DNA from: 2-02-FULL-45-10 sp964478235
GTDB lineage: Bacteria > Patescibacteriota > Patescibacteriia > Magasanikbacterales > GWA2-37-8
Length of the DNA stretch: 64,000 nt
Reading direction: 5' to 3'
NCBI GenBank assembly: GCA_964478235.1
Contig: CAYZGX010000002.1
Span: forward strand, 27,278 to 91,277
Shown here: positions 53,010-61,246 of the stretch, piece by piece
How the letters are laid out: each line of letters opens with the position of its first letter
Position numbering within the stretch: the stretch's first letter is position 1
Position numbers and translations under genes: made by a program
Notes under the pieces: generated by a model
What the model saw: only the letters and a program-made list of their open reading frames with translations
What the model was told of the DNA's origin: nothing
Databases searched by the model: none

Positions 53010-53381
53010 CTATTCCCCGGCGCTGGGTTGGCGCACGATGTTGGTCTTGTGCCCATTGGGGTACAGGTAGACCATGATCAGCTCTTTGTTCATGATACTC
53101 GAAACGGAAAGAACTCCATTGGTCAATGCGATTTTCTTGACCGGCAGCTTGACGATATCTGGACCATCGAACTCCCAGCGGTCATCGGTCTCATCTTTGT
53201 CGTCCCTCGTAGCTACGAACAGACGACCCACCCAGGAGCAGTGAATGGTAATTTTTTCTTTTTTCTGTACGATCTTGGCGATTTCCGACCGATGCCACAC
53301 CCGGTGGCTAGTACGACCAGTTGACCAGACGCTATAGAAGACCTGCCCTCCAATGTAATGTTGCAAATCGATCTCAGCCAT
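53010..53381 (-). CDS. hypothetical protein, GC-rich
   Basis: 123 residues from the ATG at 53381, chosen over the longer frame because GGAGAG lies six bases upstream. Beta-rich, with WSTGRTSHRVWHRSEIAKI and HCSWVGRLFVATRDD. Function unknown. GC-rich like its two neighbours, with a consensus promoter and a 115-base leader. Confidence 0.65.
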   Translation of the reverse strand: MAEIDLQHYIGGQVFYSVWSTGRTSHRVWHRSEIAKIVQKKEKITIHCSWVGRLFVATRDDKDETDDRWEFDGPDIVKLPVKKIALTNGVLSVSSIMNKELIMVYLYPNGHKTNIVRQPSAGE

Positions 53382-53502
53382 GGGCTTCTCTCCTCTTGGC
53401 AAACCGGACGTCTGTCCGTGCCAGATTGCGCGAAATGCGCAGTTTGTATTGCTTGTTTGCTCCCTGCTCTGACTAGTGATGTAACTAAAATCAGAACGGC
53501 TA

Positions 53503-53531
53503 ATTATACAATACAATCACCTATTTGTCAA
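53503..53531 (-). promoter_or_regulatory. promoter of the 123-residue gene
   Basis: TTGACA, 17 bases, TATAAT on the minus strand: an exact consensus promoter. Confidence 0.9.
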
Positions 53532-53634
53532 TACTGCCATACCGAGTGGGACACCTCAGTATTTTTTGATATGTAGGGCAGTAGACAAAATATAAGGCAG
53601 TTTATTAAGGATAAAATGGGTATGAGGATAAAAT

Positions 53635-53665
53635 AAAAATACCCCAGATAAACTGGAGTATTTTT
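53635..53665. terminator. hairpin at the left end of the mobile element
   Basis: AAAAATAC-CCAG pairs with CTGG-GTATTTTT. It ends three bases before the candidate attachment site. Apart from this and the promoter at 53,503-53,531, nothing recognisable lies between 53,382 and 53,749. Confidence 0.7.
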
Positions 53666-53667
53666 AT

Positions 53668-53679
53668 TGGTAGACCCAA
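53668..53679. other. candidate attachment site matching the tRNA-Glu 3' end
   Basis: TGGTAGACCCAA matches TGGTAGTCCCAA at 63,947-63,958 (the 3' end of tRNA-Glu read on the plus strand) at 11 of 12 positions. It marks the place where sequence turns AT-rich. Short, hence weak. Confidence 0.35.
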
Positions 53680-53749
53680 TGATTGAGAATTGGAACTCTT
53701 TGGTACAGGAAATAGGTAGGTGGAAGGTGGTTTTACAAGCTATATAAAC

Positions 53750-54538
53750 CTAATTGTCCAAACACTTTATGTATTCAGAATTATAGTTGCTATCGTAGTT
53801 AGCTGGATGTTCTGGTTTACGACTTAACTCATAATAAAACTGTGCAGTTTGCGTGTCACCTGCTTCTTGGGCTTTTTCAAAGGCTAGCAGATAGTCTCTC
53901 CTAGCTACACCGTCTGCATAATTCTTTGCTTGAGTTTTACACTTTTCTATTTTTATCGCTGGGTCAATGGTCTTGCGTACTTGGGTTACAGGCTTTACTT
54001 GTGTACTTGTTGTTGGTTGTAAATTTAGTGAGTCTAATAACTGTTTAATTTCTGAATATTGAGCCTCGCTTCCTGTAACATCGAAAATTGCTTTTTTCAT
54101 GTCTGAAATCTGTTTTTCTTTAATCGGGTCACCTGCAATATAAGCCTCAACGAATGCCTTCGCCTCATTCTCTCTTTGAGAAATTTCGGCAGTAGCAATC
54201 ACATAATAAATTACAGCGTCTTCACCAGCACAATTTTTCTGCCCAGATATCAACCAAGAATTAAAAGATACTGTTACCTGTGTTTTTTTCTGGGCTAATT
54301 CTTCAAGTTTTGAATATACCTTTGGGTCAACAACACAATACTCATCTTCTTGAGAAGATTGTGGGTCGGTTTTAACGTAAGCCCTAAATGTCTTGAAATA
54401 CAACCCTCTTCTTTCAACCGCAGTAACATAACCAGTATGTTCACCCACCGTAGTTTCATGGTGAATGCCGCTAATTAATGCGTATAACGCACCTATGAAT
54501 AGAACAACTATAACCAAAGTACCATTAATGAATTTCAT
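53750..54538 (-). CDS. membrane-anchored protein, unknown, mobile-element type
   Basis: 262 residues from the ATG at 54538, since the longer frame overlaps the upstream gene. N-terminal membrane helix (about residues 4-24), then a beta-rich domain with GYVTAVERRGLYFKTFRAYV and EDEYCVVD, a pattern I know from proteins of conjugative or phage-related DNA, then helices. Function unknown. Seven bases after the upstream membrane protein gene. Confidence 0.65.
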   Translation of the reverse strand: MKFINGTLVIVVLFIGALYALISGIHHETTVGEHTGYVTAVERRGLYFKTFRAYVKTDPQSSQEDEYCVVDPKVYSKLEELAQKKTQVTVSFNSWLISGQKNCAGEDAVIYYVIATAEISQRENEAKAFVEAYIAGDPIKEKQISDMKKAIFDVTGSEAQYSEIKQLLDSLNLQPTTSTQVKPVTQVRKTIDPAIKIEKCKTQAKNYADGVARRDYLLAFEKAQEAGDTQTAQFYYELSRKPEHPANYDSNYNSEYIKCLDN

Positions 54539-54545
54539 ATGATTG

Positions 54546-55196
54546 TTATTCTTTTTTTCTACCAAAAATAATGTATAAGAAGCCTTTAAAATATAATACT
54601 AGGCACAAAGTAATCCAACAGAACCAGATAAGAATTGAGAACAATGCGACATGAAGAAAAAAAGCATTGCTTCTTTCATACTTAACTATGTTTTCATAGG
54701 CACATTTGTCACGTTTATCTTCATGTATTAAGCAAACTCGGTTTTTTTCATGAACTAAATTAAGGATGCTTTCTTTTATCGTTGTTTTCATTTTTTCAGA
54801 TTCCTTCTTGTAATCAGAAGACACAAGTGGTAAAGCGGTATCAAGTGAATTTTCTAAATTTCTATTACAATAACTCTGTTCTTTGAGTTTGTATTCGTAT
54901 AACCAAGTATACTCATCTTCCAGTACGTTAAGACAGCCGAACTCGCCATTCAAAGCTAAAAAATCTGGTACGACATTGCCTGTTTTGTAAGACTTTCTAG
55001 TAAAATCCTCAATGGAATATATTATTTTTGTGTTTGATGGTTTTAGTTCGATACCGTGATACAACCCAATAGGTGTAACTATTATTAGGAAAGTAGTCGT
55101 GACAACAAAGACTACTTTTAATAATCTATGCCACCATCTTGAAGTTAGATTCAAATCTGGGCGGAAAAAGGACTTTATTTTATTACTCATATTCAT
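54546..55196 (-). CDS. membrane protein, unknown
   Basis: 216 residues. A membrane helix near the N-terminus (about 24-48), an extracellular part with several cysteines, and a long hydrophobic C-terminal segment (about 178-212) that may cross the membrane twice. No family recognised. Co-transcribed with the next gene downstream. Confidence 0.65.
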   Translation of the reverse strand: MNMSNKIKSFFRPDLNLTSRWWHRLLKVVFVVTTTFLIIVTPIGLYHGIELKPSNTKIIYSIEDFTRKSYKTGNVVPDFLALNGEFGCLNVLEDEYTWLYEYKLKEQSYCNRNLENSLDTALPLVSSDYKKESEKMKTTIKESILNLVHEKNRVCLIHEDKRDKCAYENIVKYERSNAFFLHVALFSILIWFCWITLCLVLYFKGFLYIIFGRKKE

Positions 55197-55258
55197 AAAT
55201 AATGGGTATTTCTACCCATAGTTAAAGCTAACTAGATTGTATCTCTAAGATTGCTTTT

Positions 55259-55867
55259 TTACAAGTTTTCGCTAAGTAAAGGCAATAATTTTCTCTGTTT
55301 TTCCATCTCCTGTTCAAGGGTATAATGTGCAGAATAGTAAACATTATTAGTTAACCGAAGCAAAATGGGCGCTTTTACCTCTACCATAAATCTGCGATTC
55401 TCCTCAGTTAAGCCGCCCGACTGCTTAAGGTTATCAGTTAAGTCAGCTAATTTGATACGCCACGCATCTTCGTTTTTGGCTTCCGTGAGTCTCGCAATCA
55501 TGAGTAGCCATCGTTCAGTGTGGTCTGTAACGTCCATAGGGTGAGTGCAAAGCCTGATAAGCTCAATGGTACGCTCTGTAAAACCCATATTCTTTAGTTC
55601 TTCGAATGATATGCCACCATCTTCAACAATGTCATGTAGCAAGGCTGCGGTAAACAAATCATAATCAGGGTCATCCCAGTGATGACAAGTGCTTACCAAA
55701 TCTCGAACACGAAAAGAATGCGTGTAATTTTGTTCGTCTGGAAGACCTTTGCGAGTTCCTTTAATATGTTTTTTTACGAGCGTTTCAGCCTTTTTAGTAA
55801 GTTCATCGCATTTTGCATAGTAATCTGATAAAGAATGTGTTGACTCAGTATTTTTTATATTTTTCAT
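55259..55867 (-). CDS. HD-domain phosphohydrolase, (p)ppGpp-hydrolase-like
   Basis: 202 residues. The HD signature is clear: HSFRVRDLVSTCHHW, AALLHDIVEDGG and IKLADLTDNLKQ, in the order found in Rel/SpoT hydrolase domains and small alarmone hydrolases. There is no synthetase domain. It could remove alarmones or another nucleotide. First gene after the structured RNA at 55,939-56,118, from which it is separated by that RNA's terminator. Confidence 0.8.
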   Translation of the reverse strand: MKNIKNTESTHSLSDYYAKCDELTKKAETLVKKHIKGTRKGLPDEQNYTHSFRVRDLVSTCHHWDDPDYDLFTAALLHDIVEDGGISFEELKNMGFTERTIELIRLCTHPMDVTDHTERWLLMIARLTEAKNEDAWRIKLADLTDNLKQSGGLTEENRRFMVEVKAPILLRLTNNVYYSAHYTLEQEMEKQRKLLPLLSENL

Positions 55868-55938
55868 ATGTTTATTGTTAGGTGAATTAAATTAGTGCTT
55901 GATGTTTTCTGCTTTAAAAGCGAACGACCTTTAAAAAC

Positions 55939-56118
55939 AAAAAAGCGGCTAAGAGATTAAATCCAGTCTATGACTGAATGAAATCTCCCAACCGCTTAGG
56001 TTAGTCATATATTACATTGGTTTCCAGCAGATTTCCCTGGTTACCTATCTCAACTAAGTTGAGAAGTACTACATGGCCTGATTAGTGACAGGCTGACAGT
56101 TTAAATTGTGAAGAGTAC
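55939..56118 (-). ncRNA. structured RNA of about 180 nt with own promoter and terminator
   Basis: Between the ATPase and HD genes. From the predicted start: GTACT pairs with AGTAC and encloses a GCCTG/CAGGC hairpin; then hairpin CTCAAC-TTA-GTTGAG; then GGT-AA-CCAG with CTGG-AA-ACC; then a 16-pair hairpin AAGCGGTTGGGAGATT with AATCTCTTAGCCGCTT (four internal positions pair as G-U or A-U), itself holding CAGTC-ATA-GACTG, and a T-run. It could be a free small RNA or an attenuator of the HD gene. No known family recognised. Confidence 0.65.
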
Positions 56119-56124
56119 ATGTAT

Positions 56125-56153
56125 ATTTTACCACGATTTCAAGGTTTTGTCAA
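56125..56153 (-). promoter_or_regulatory. promoter of the 180-nt RNA
   Basis: TTGACA, 17 bases, TAAAAT on the minus strand, directly after the stop of the ATPase gene. Confidence 0.75.
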
Positions 56154-56163
56154 CGAAGCATAA

Positions 56164-58446
56164 CTAGCCGCCGAGAACTTTTAAAGTCCGAATAACATAG
56201 CTTTTTAATTCACCTTCGCTAATTGACACTCCATCTGCCGCAGGGTGGTGATACTTTTTTGAGTAATCGTTAATACTACTCAGTTCAGCTTCAAGACCAT
56301 GTAGCGATTTAGGTAAATCTGCTTGGTTTACGGCTGCCATTTTCGACAGCAGGTCTCCCAGCCATTCAGCAGGCAAAAATAATTTTGGTAACTTAAAACG
56401 AAGATAACCTTCAAGAACTGGCCTGATACATCTTGCGACGCCAATCAAGCTTGAATACTCACCTGTGTCAGCAAATTTATTGAGAGTTTCAATGTCTCGA
56501 AGATATGTGTTTAGGGCATGATGAGCTACGTCCCACTCCACAATAGTACTGCTGTTTGCAACTCGTTTAACTTCTAAGCATTTAAGGTCGAGAGCTTTGG
56601 CTTCGTTCCAAACAGAAATTAAAAATTGTAAATCATGAGACATTACGATTGTTTGTTTTGCTTTTGCCGCCATAAGCATTATTTCTTGCTGAGTGGAGGT
56701 CTTTCGGTGAATGTCGAGACTAGTAATCGGGTCGTCAAAAATAACTACTTTATCGCATATGTTTGCGTCCTGGTCTAGGCGTGCCAAGAAGAAGGCAAAA
56801 GCCAAGGTGCTCTTATCACCATCACTCAATATGGACTTAAATGAGGGTTCTCCAATAGCGCCATCAAGGTTGATTGGAGCACCATTAATTTCAATGCAGT
56901 AACTTGAGCTTGGTGTGCCACCGCTATATCCTTTTCTAGTCTGTGCAATTCTGAATGATACCCCAAACTTTTCCAGGTAGGCATTTATACTTGTTTCAAA
57001 CCTTTCCAGCAGCGTCTTATCAAAGGAATCGAGGTCATCTTTTGCAACCCTTTTTTTCTCTTCAAGTTCTGTTTTTTCATTTCTTAATTTTTTCCAGGCG
57101 TTACATAATTCGGTAGCTAAAGGTGTATGTCGATTCTTTAGGCAGTTGAGTGTGCTAAGTTTATTTTGCTCAGTAAGTAAGTTTCCAGAACCCGCAGATG
57201 TTTTTTTGGTTGCTAAAATAGCGTTAATGTCGGCAACTTCTTTGTTGTATGCAGTCACTAATTTTTCGATTTCACCAAACTCCAGTAGTGCTGCCGCCAA
57301 ATTTGGCTCAACGTTGATAATTTCAAGCGGAGCATCAGTTTTGCGTTTAAGATGTTCGGTGATTTCAGTTTGAAGCTTGTCCCAGGCCTCTTTCAAATCG
57401 TTAAAAGGAGACGTTGGTTTTGTAAACACCGCATAATCTTTCCAAAAATCAATAAGACCATCGTTGTTCTCAAAAATACGCTGAACGGAACTAAGCGCCT
57501 CAGTTGAGAGCGCACGTGAGAAATGACTGGTCATTTCAGCTATCTCAGTTTTATGTATTTTGTAGGCTAAATTGAAATAGCCACGGTATGCACTCAACAA
57601 ACTACTGCCAGCAGTATTTTGGCCACAAAACGGACAATTACTGCCTTTGTCATATGAAATACCGTTCTGAACCCAAACCAAAGCCTCTGAGCCACCACCA
57701 AGATGACTGGTGTGGTCAAGAGTCTTTTTTTCAGCATCTTCGGCGACGTTTTCGAGTTGTTTGGGCAACAGTTCGTTTAGCTTCTTTAGTGGTAGTATAG
57801 GAAGGGTAACTTTTGTAAGAACTGGTTTAGATATTATGGTCGATGATTTTTTAACAGTTTCAACTTCTTTCTCCTGCGCTGCTATTTGCGCGTCATGGTC
57901 TGATGGCAAAGCAGGAAGCTTAATAAAATTTTCAACAGATATTGAATCGGTAGTATGTAGTTTAATTTCAGCCTCCTTTAAGCTGATTGCTGTCTGCTTT
58001 GCGTTTACTTCGCCGTTTAATTTGTTAACCTCCTGAGCTTTGGCGACAGCCATGTCGCCAATTAAAAAGCGGTATAGGTTCTTTTTGTGTTCGTGTTCAA
58101 CTATTTCGCCTGAAAAAACGTTTTCATTTACAAAATTAGAATCGAAAATTTCTATATTTGGCGGGGCAGTAGTGTCCCATATACCAGCACTAAAGTTGAC
58201 TATCCCACTTCCAGTAAGAATTTTAATGTTCGGTGTTACAAGTGTTCCGTCTGTTCTTATGGTAGAGCGTTCAAGTACGTAAGAAGGATTGTTTGTTTTT
58301 AGAGAGCGAAGTATGGCAGATAAAGTTGTTTTACCACGTCCATTTTCGCCATATACGATGTTTAGTTTTCGAAACGCTACATCACCATCAGCGTTGTAGT
58401 CTTCAAATCGTCCAGTATTGGCTATTTTTACAATTTTATTGAGCAT
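56164..58446 (-). CDS. AAA_13-type ATPase with zinc hook, RloC/PrrC-like
   Basis: 760 residues. Walker A in YGENGRGKTTLSAIL (about 32-46), a long coiled coil broken by a CPFCGQ zinc hook (about 270), then the ABC signature region SDGDKSTLAFAFFLARL, Walker B with VVIFDDPITSLD and a switch His in MSHDLQF. The C-terminal 90 residues hold an Arg-x3-Glu motif (Arg675, Glu679) and a late YHH (His733-734), reminiscent of the Arg-Glu-His triad of PrrC/RloC anticodon nucleases. ATPase and hook are clear; nuclease activity is inferred. A likely phage-defence gene. Confidence 0.75.
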   Translation of the reverse strand: MLNKIVKIANTGRFEDYNADGDVAFRKLNIVYGENGRGKTTLSAILRSLKTNNPSYVLERSTIRTDGTLVTPNIKILTGSGIVNFSAGIWDTTAPPNIEIFDSNFVNENVFSGEIVEHEHKKNLYRFLIGDMAVAKAQEVNKLNGEVNAKQTAISLKEAEIKLHTTDSISVENFIKLPALPSDHDAQIAAQEKEVETVKKSSTIISKPVLTKVTLPILPLKKLNELLPKQLENVAEDAEKKTLDHTSHLGGGSEALVWVQNGISYDKGSNCPFCGQNTAGSSLLSAYRGYFNLAYKIHKTEIAEMTSHFSRALSTEALSSVQRIFENNDGLIDFWKDYAVFTKPTSPFNDLKEAWDKLQTEITEHLKRKTDAPLEIINVEPNLAAALLEFGEIEKLVTAYNKEVADINAILATKKTSAGSGNLLTEQNKLSTLNCLKNRHTPLATELCNAWKKLRNEKTELEEKKRVAKDDLDSFDKTLLERFETSINAYLEKFGVSFRIAQTRKGYSGGTPSSSYCIEINGAPINLDGAIGEPSFKSILSDGDKSTLAFAFFLARLDQDANICDKVVIFDDPITSLDIHRKTSTQQEIMLMAAKAKQTIVMSHDLQFLISVWNEAKALDLKCLEVKRVANSSTIVEWDVAHHALNTYLRDIETLNKFADTGEYSSLIGVARCIRPVLEGYLRFKLPKLFLPAEWLGDLLSKMAAVNQADLPKSLHGLEAELSSINDYSKKYHHPAADGVSISEGELKSYVIRTLKVLGG

Positions 58447-58449
58447 AAA

Positions 58450-58471
58450 CCGACATTCGCATGAATATCGG
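58450..58471 (-). promoter_or_regulatory. hairpin at the ATPase translation start
   Basis: CCGATATTC and GAATGTCGG form nine pairs (one T-G) around ATGC, ending three bases before the ATG. A possible promoter (TTGCGC-N17-TATTCT) lies further up. The hairpin could limit translation. Confidence 0.5.
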
Positions 58472-58594
58472 CATCCTGGCGCTCAGAATGGATATACATT
58501 TTCATATACATAATGAGCCTAGAATAGCCCAAAACCGCCTATAGCGCAAGATAGGCTCGTAGGGATTTTTAATCTCACTTAAAAAACAAAGCGA

Positions 58595-59572
58595 CTACCG
58601 TGAATAGCAACTTTTTTGCTCGTTGCCGTACGCATTGTATGATGTATCGCACCGCATTGTTTGTAGAGTGGTCATATTGGTGCACGATGTACTCGGATAG
58701 CCATTAGCGTTGTGAGTTGTCTCGCAATGTATACTGGTCGGTAGAGCCGATTGTGAGGTGTTTATAGAAGGTAAAACAATAGGGGGAGTTCTGGCTATCT
58801 CAGCTTGGATTGCTGCTAGCTGCTGCTGTAAAGTAGCTAGGTCTTTTTCAGCAGCGGCTAATACTTCTGCGTGAAGTATATCTCGTTTTTGAGCGGTAAA
58901 GTATCTTGTTTTACTGATAGCATCAGGAATACTTTTGATAGTATCTTCATTGATACTAGTGTTAAGCGCTTCCTCACGCAGCAGATACTCAGCCTTTGAA
59001 ACATTTGAGCCAATAAAGCCTGCTGGCTTTATTTCGTCCAGCAACTTTTGCAAAGTCAGCTTAAGCTGTTCAGTGGCGTTATTATAAGCCCCAATCAACC
59101 GCACATCTTCAGCTAGCTCCGCCTGCCACACAGCCTTGCCAAACGATGTGTTAACTCCTTGATTTTGAAGTTTTTCAGCTACTGAAATTGAATCTCTCTC
59201 GTCAGCGGCTTGGTCTTCAAAAATACCTTTATAAATATCAAATATTTTAATCTGTTTTTCAAGAAACGTTACTTTGTTTAGGTATAATTTGATAGTATCA
59301 TCGTAAAAGTTTTTTTCTGCAATCTCTTTCGGAGGTAAGCTATTTTTTACTGTGGTGGTATTTAATTTTACCCCAGCATTTTTAGCAAGCTGCGATAAAG
59401 AAGTTGGCGCAACTGGCGAAACATCTTTTTGAATTTGTTGCGAGGATGTCGTTTGTAATTGAGTTAGCTCGTCAATCCTTTTTTGCTGTTCAGCGATAAT
59501 ACGTTGTTGCTCGTTACTGCACCCAACACCAAGAAAACATAGCGCAGCAATTAGATAAGCTAATTTGTTCAT
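58595..59572 (-). CDS. putative lipoprotein with coiled coil
   Basis: 325 residues. Lipoprotein signal with the lipobox LGVGC (MNKLAYLIAALCFLGVGCSN), then a predicted coiled coil, a helical middle with repeated Glu/Lys/Leu heptads, and a Cys-containing tail with YPSTSCTNM and DTSYNAYGNEQKSC. No family recognised. The structured RNA directly upstream may be its leader. Confidence 0.7.
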   Translation of the reverse strand: MNKLAYLIAALCFLGVGCSNEQQRIIAEQQKRIDELTQLQTTSSQQIQKDVSPVAPTSLSQLAKNAGVKLNTTTVKNSLPPKEIAEKNFYDDTIKLYLNKVTFLEKQIKIFDIYKGIFEDQAADERDSISVAEKLQNQGVNTSFGKAVWQAELAEDVRLIGAYNNATEQLKLTLQKLLDEIKPAGFIGSNVSKAEYLLREEALNTSINEDTIKSIPDAISKTRYFTAQKRDILHAEVLAAAEKDLATLQQQLAAIQAEIARTPPIVLPSINTSQSALPTSIHCETTHNANGYPSTSCTNMTTLQTMRCDTSYNAYGNEQKSCYSR

Positions 59573-59583
59573 ATTAGTGTAAA

Positions 59584-59729
59584 TAAAAAACGGACACCCG
59601 ACCTGCTAAACAACAGTTGGTATCCGAAGATGCCGCATGCGTTTTGGTCGGAATGTCCGTTCCTGCACGCATGCGCAAAGATTTAGCTGTAAATACAGCC
59701 CATCTTCTGGAATTCAATTGTTGTTTAGC
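59584..59729 (-). ncRNA. structured leader or small RNA with pseudoknot topology
   Basis: Between promoter and lipoprotein gene. In RNA order: segment A1 (59,729-59,715), hairpin arm GCATGCGT, segment A2 (59,661-59,646), arm ACGCATGC, segment A1' (59,619-59,605), segment A2' (59,603-59,589) and a T-run. A1 pairs with A1' and A2 with A2' (14 pairs, small internal loop). A2 sits in the loop of the GCATGCGT hairpin and its partner lies outside, so the folds are either pseudoknotted or alternative, as in a terminator/antiterminator switch. Confidence 0.65.
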
Positions 59730-59735
59730 ATTGCC

Positions 59736-59764
59736 AGTATATCCAAAATGCCCTGTAAAGTCAA
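59736..59764 (-). promoter_or_regulatory. promoter of the pseudoknot RNA and lipoprotein gene
   Basis: TTGACT, 17 bases, TATACT on the minus strand. The predicted start falls on the first base of segment A1. Confidence 0.8.
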
Positions 59765-59816
59765 CAAAAGTAGCAGCTTGTTAAGCGGGCGTAAAAATGG
59801 TAGGTTAAGGTATAAA

Positions 59817-60599
59817 ATGAATATGAAAATAAGTAAATCAAGAGGAAAATTCCTAGTGTACTTAGAGAAATTTATCGAATCTGACTTTTTTCAGGATGAA
59901 GTAAAGAAAGTTAGGTCTGAATTAGGAATTCCTCAAGAAGGCTGGGCGCTAACTAAAGAGAACTCAGCAAGCTTTGAAAAAAGCGGCTCACTTCATTTTC
60001 CAAAGGAAATGGACCTGCAACCGTCGGAAAGAGGGGTGGTATCAAGAAAGCTAAATCAGTCAATTAGAGATGCAACCATCGATTTGCAGCTAAATACTTA
60101 TTACGCACAAATTTTATTGAAGGGTTATATTTTTTACAATAAAATTCTTCTTTCAGAAGCTGAGGATTACAGTCGGCTCTTTGGTGGGGGAGATTTATGT
60201 AAAATTGCTGATTTGTCTGAAGAACTTGGCGAGTATTGTGGTGATGACCCTGATTTATATGAAAACTACGTTAGCATAAATGCTAATAACAATAAGATGT
60301 TTCCACTTGCTGTTAAAATTCATCCTCAAGCAACTCAAAGAGACGTGGTTGATTTTGTTGAAAAAAATTGGCCTAAAATTGAATATCTTCAATCTAAGTA
60401 TTCTCTTAACAAAGACTCTATAAAGAATGCTAGAAAAATCAGTAAGAACATTAGAGAGCGAAATAACTTTATTTACGAACGTAGGGATTTGGCTAGAAAG
60501 AGCATAAGGAAGCTTTTAGCTCTGAAAAAGATATATTTAGATGAGGGTTACATAGGGAAAATTATATCTCTTGAACGCAGAAGGAGAAAAGAAGTGTAG
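59817..60599 (+). CDS. hypothetical protein, helical
   Basis: 260 residues from the ATG at 59817; the longer frame runs through the structured RNA and its promoter. Mostly helical and Lys/Arg-rich, soluble. No motif recognised. First gene of the plus-strand half of the element, followed by a terminator. Confidence 0.65.
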   Translation: MNMKISKSRGKFLVYLEKFIESDFFQDEVKKVRSELGIPQEGWALTKENSASFEKSGSLHFPKEMDLQPSERGVVSRKLNQSIRDATIDLQLNTYYAQILLKGYIFYNKILLSEAEDYSRLFGGGDLCKIADLSEELGEYCGDDPDLYENYVSINANNNKMFPLAVKIHPQATQRDVVDFVEKNWPKIEYLQSKYSLNKDSIKNARKISKNIRERNNFIYERRDLARKSIRKLLALKKIYLDEGYIGKIISLERRRRKEV

Positions 60600-60636
60600 T
60601 ACAGAAGATTCTTATACTTTTAAAGAGAGAAAATAT

Positions 60637-60668
60637 AAACTGCAGTTATACAAACTGTAGTTTTTTTA
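60637..60668 (+). terminator. intrinsic terminator
   Basis: AAACTGCAGT and ACTGTAGTTT pair around seven bases (one G-T), then T residues. Confidence 0.75.
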
Positions 60669-60672
60669 TTTT

Positions 60673-60924
60673 ATGCATATGCAAACAGAGTATACTGAGT
60701 TCTATTCCACAAAAGACCGCTTCGAAATTTATACCCTCCTCAGCGCAGGCTGTGTAGTTAATGGCTACCAACCCGATGAGAGAGGGATTATTTTTTTTCG
60801 CTTTGAAGATAAGGTTAAATGCGAAAAAGTTTTGTCACAGTTTCTATCAAAGAAATTAAAAGTTTTTGCACACGATATGGTTAATGCGATGCGAGATGTG
60901 CAGGCCATTTTTAACAACCGCTAA
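60673..60924 (+). CDS. small protein resembling DUF5659
   Basis: 83 residues (a second ATG two codons later is equally possible). STKDRFEIYTLLSAGCVVNGYQPDERGIIFFRFEDK with a Phe/Leu-rich second half resembles the small DUF5659-like proteins found near replication or recombinase genes of CPR elements. Three bases upstream of the next gene, so co-transcribed. Confidence 0.55.
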   Translation: MHMQTEYTEFYSTKDRFEIYTLLSAGCVVNGYQPDERGIIFFRFEDKVKCEKVLSQFLSKKLKVFAHDMVNAMRDVQAIFNNR

Positions 60925-60927
60925 ATT

Positions 60928-61197
60928 ATGAAGTCTATTAGAAGAAAGTTTAATGAAGTAAGCAGTAAGCATCCTTACTGGAGTTCCTACGTGGTGTTTT
61001 TTGCCACAGTTAAAGAGGGTCGATTTGGGAAAAAGGCTGTACGCCATTGGTTTAACAGGCTGGTTGATAAAAATGATTATTCTCCTGTTGAGAAGCGAGG
61101 GGTGGTAGCGCATCTCGTACATAGCTCTGGTATGCCTGAGGAGGGTAGGAAAAACACTCCAGGCTGGCTTGAGAGGGGTGTTAACGCCCAAGCCTAA
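60928..61197 (+). CDS. small basic hypothetical protein
   Basis: 89 residues, basic, probably helical, with HPYWSSYVVFFATVKEGRFGK and KRGVVAHLVHSSGMPEEGRKN. No family recognised. Immediately after the preceding gene. Confidence 0.55.
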   Translation: MKSIRRKFNEVSSKHPYWSSYVVFFATVKEGRFGKKAVRHWFNRLVDKNDYSPVEKRGVVAHLVHSSGMPEEGRKNTPGWLERGVNAQA

Positions 61198-61246
61198 TAA
61201 CTTTACTCGTTTGAGATGATTAGCCCTCTCAAAACATGAATAATAT

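Noticed and set aside
53668..53720. Degenerate tRNA gene at the left end of the element
   Set aside because: Beyond the first 12 bases the match to tRNA-Glu is lost and no T-arm forms; kept only as a weak att candidate.
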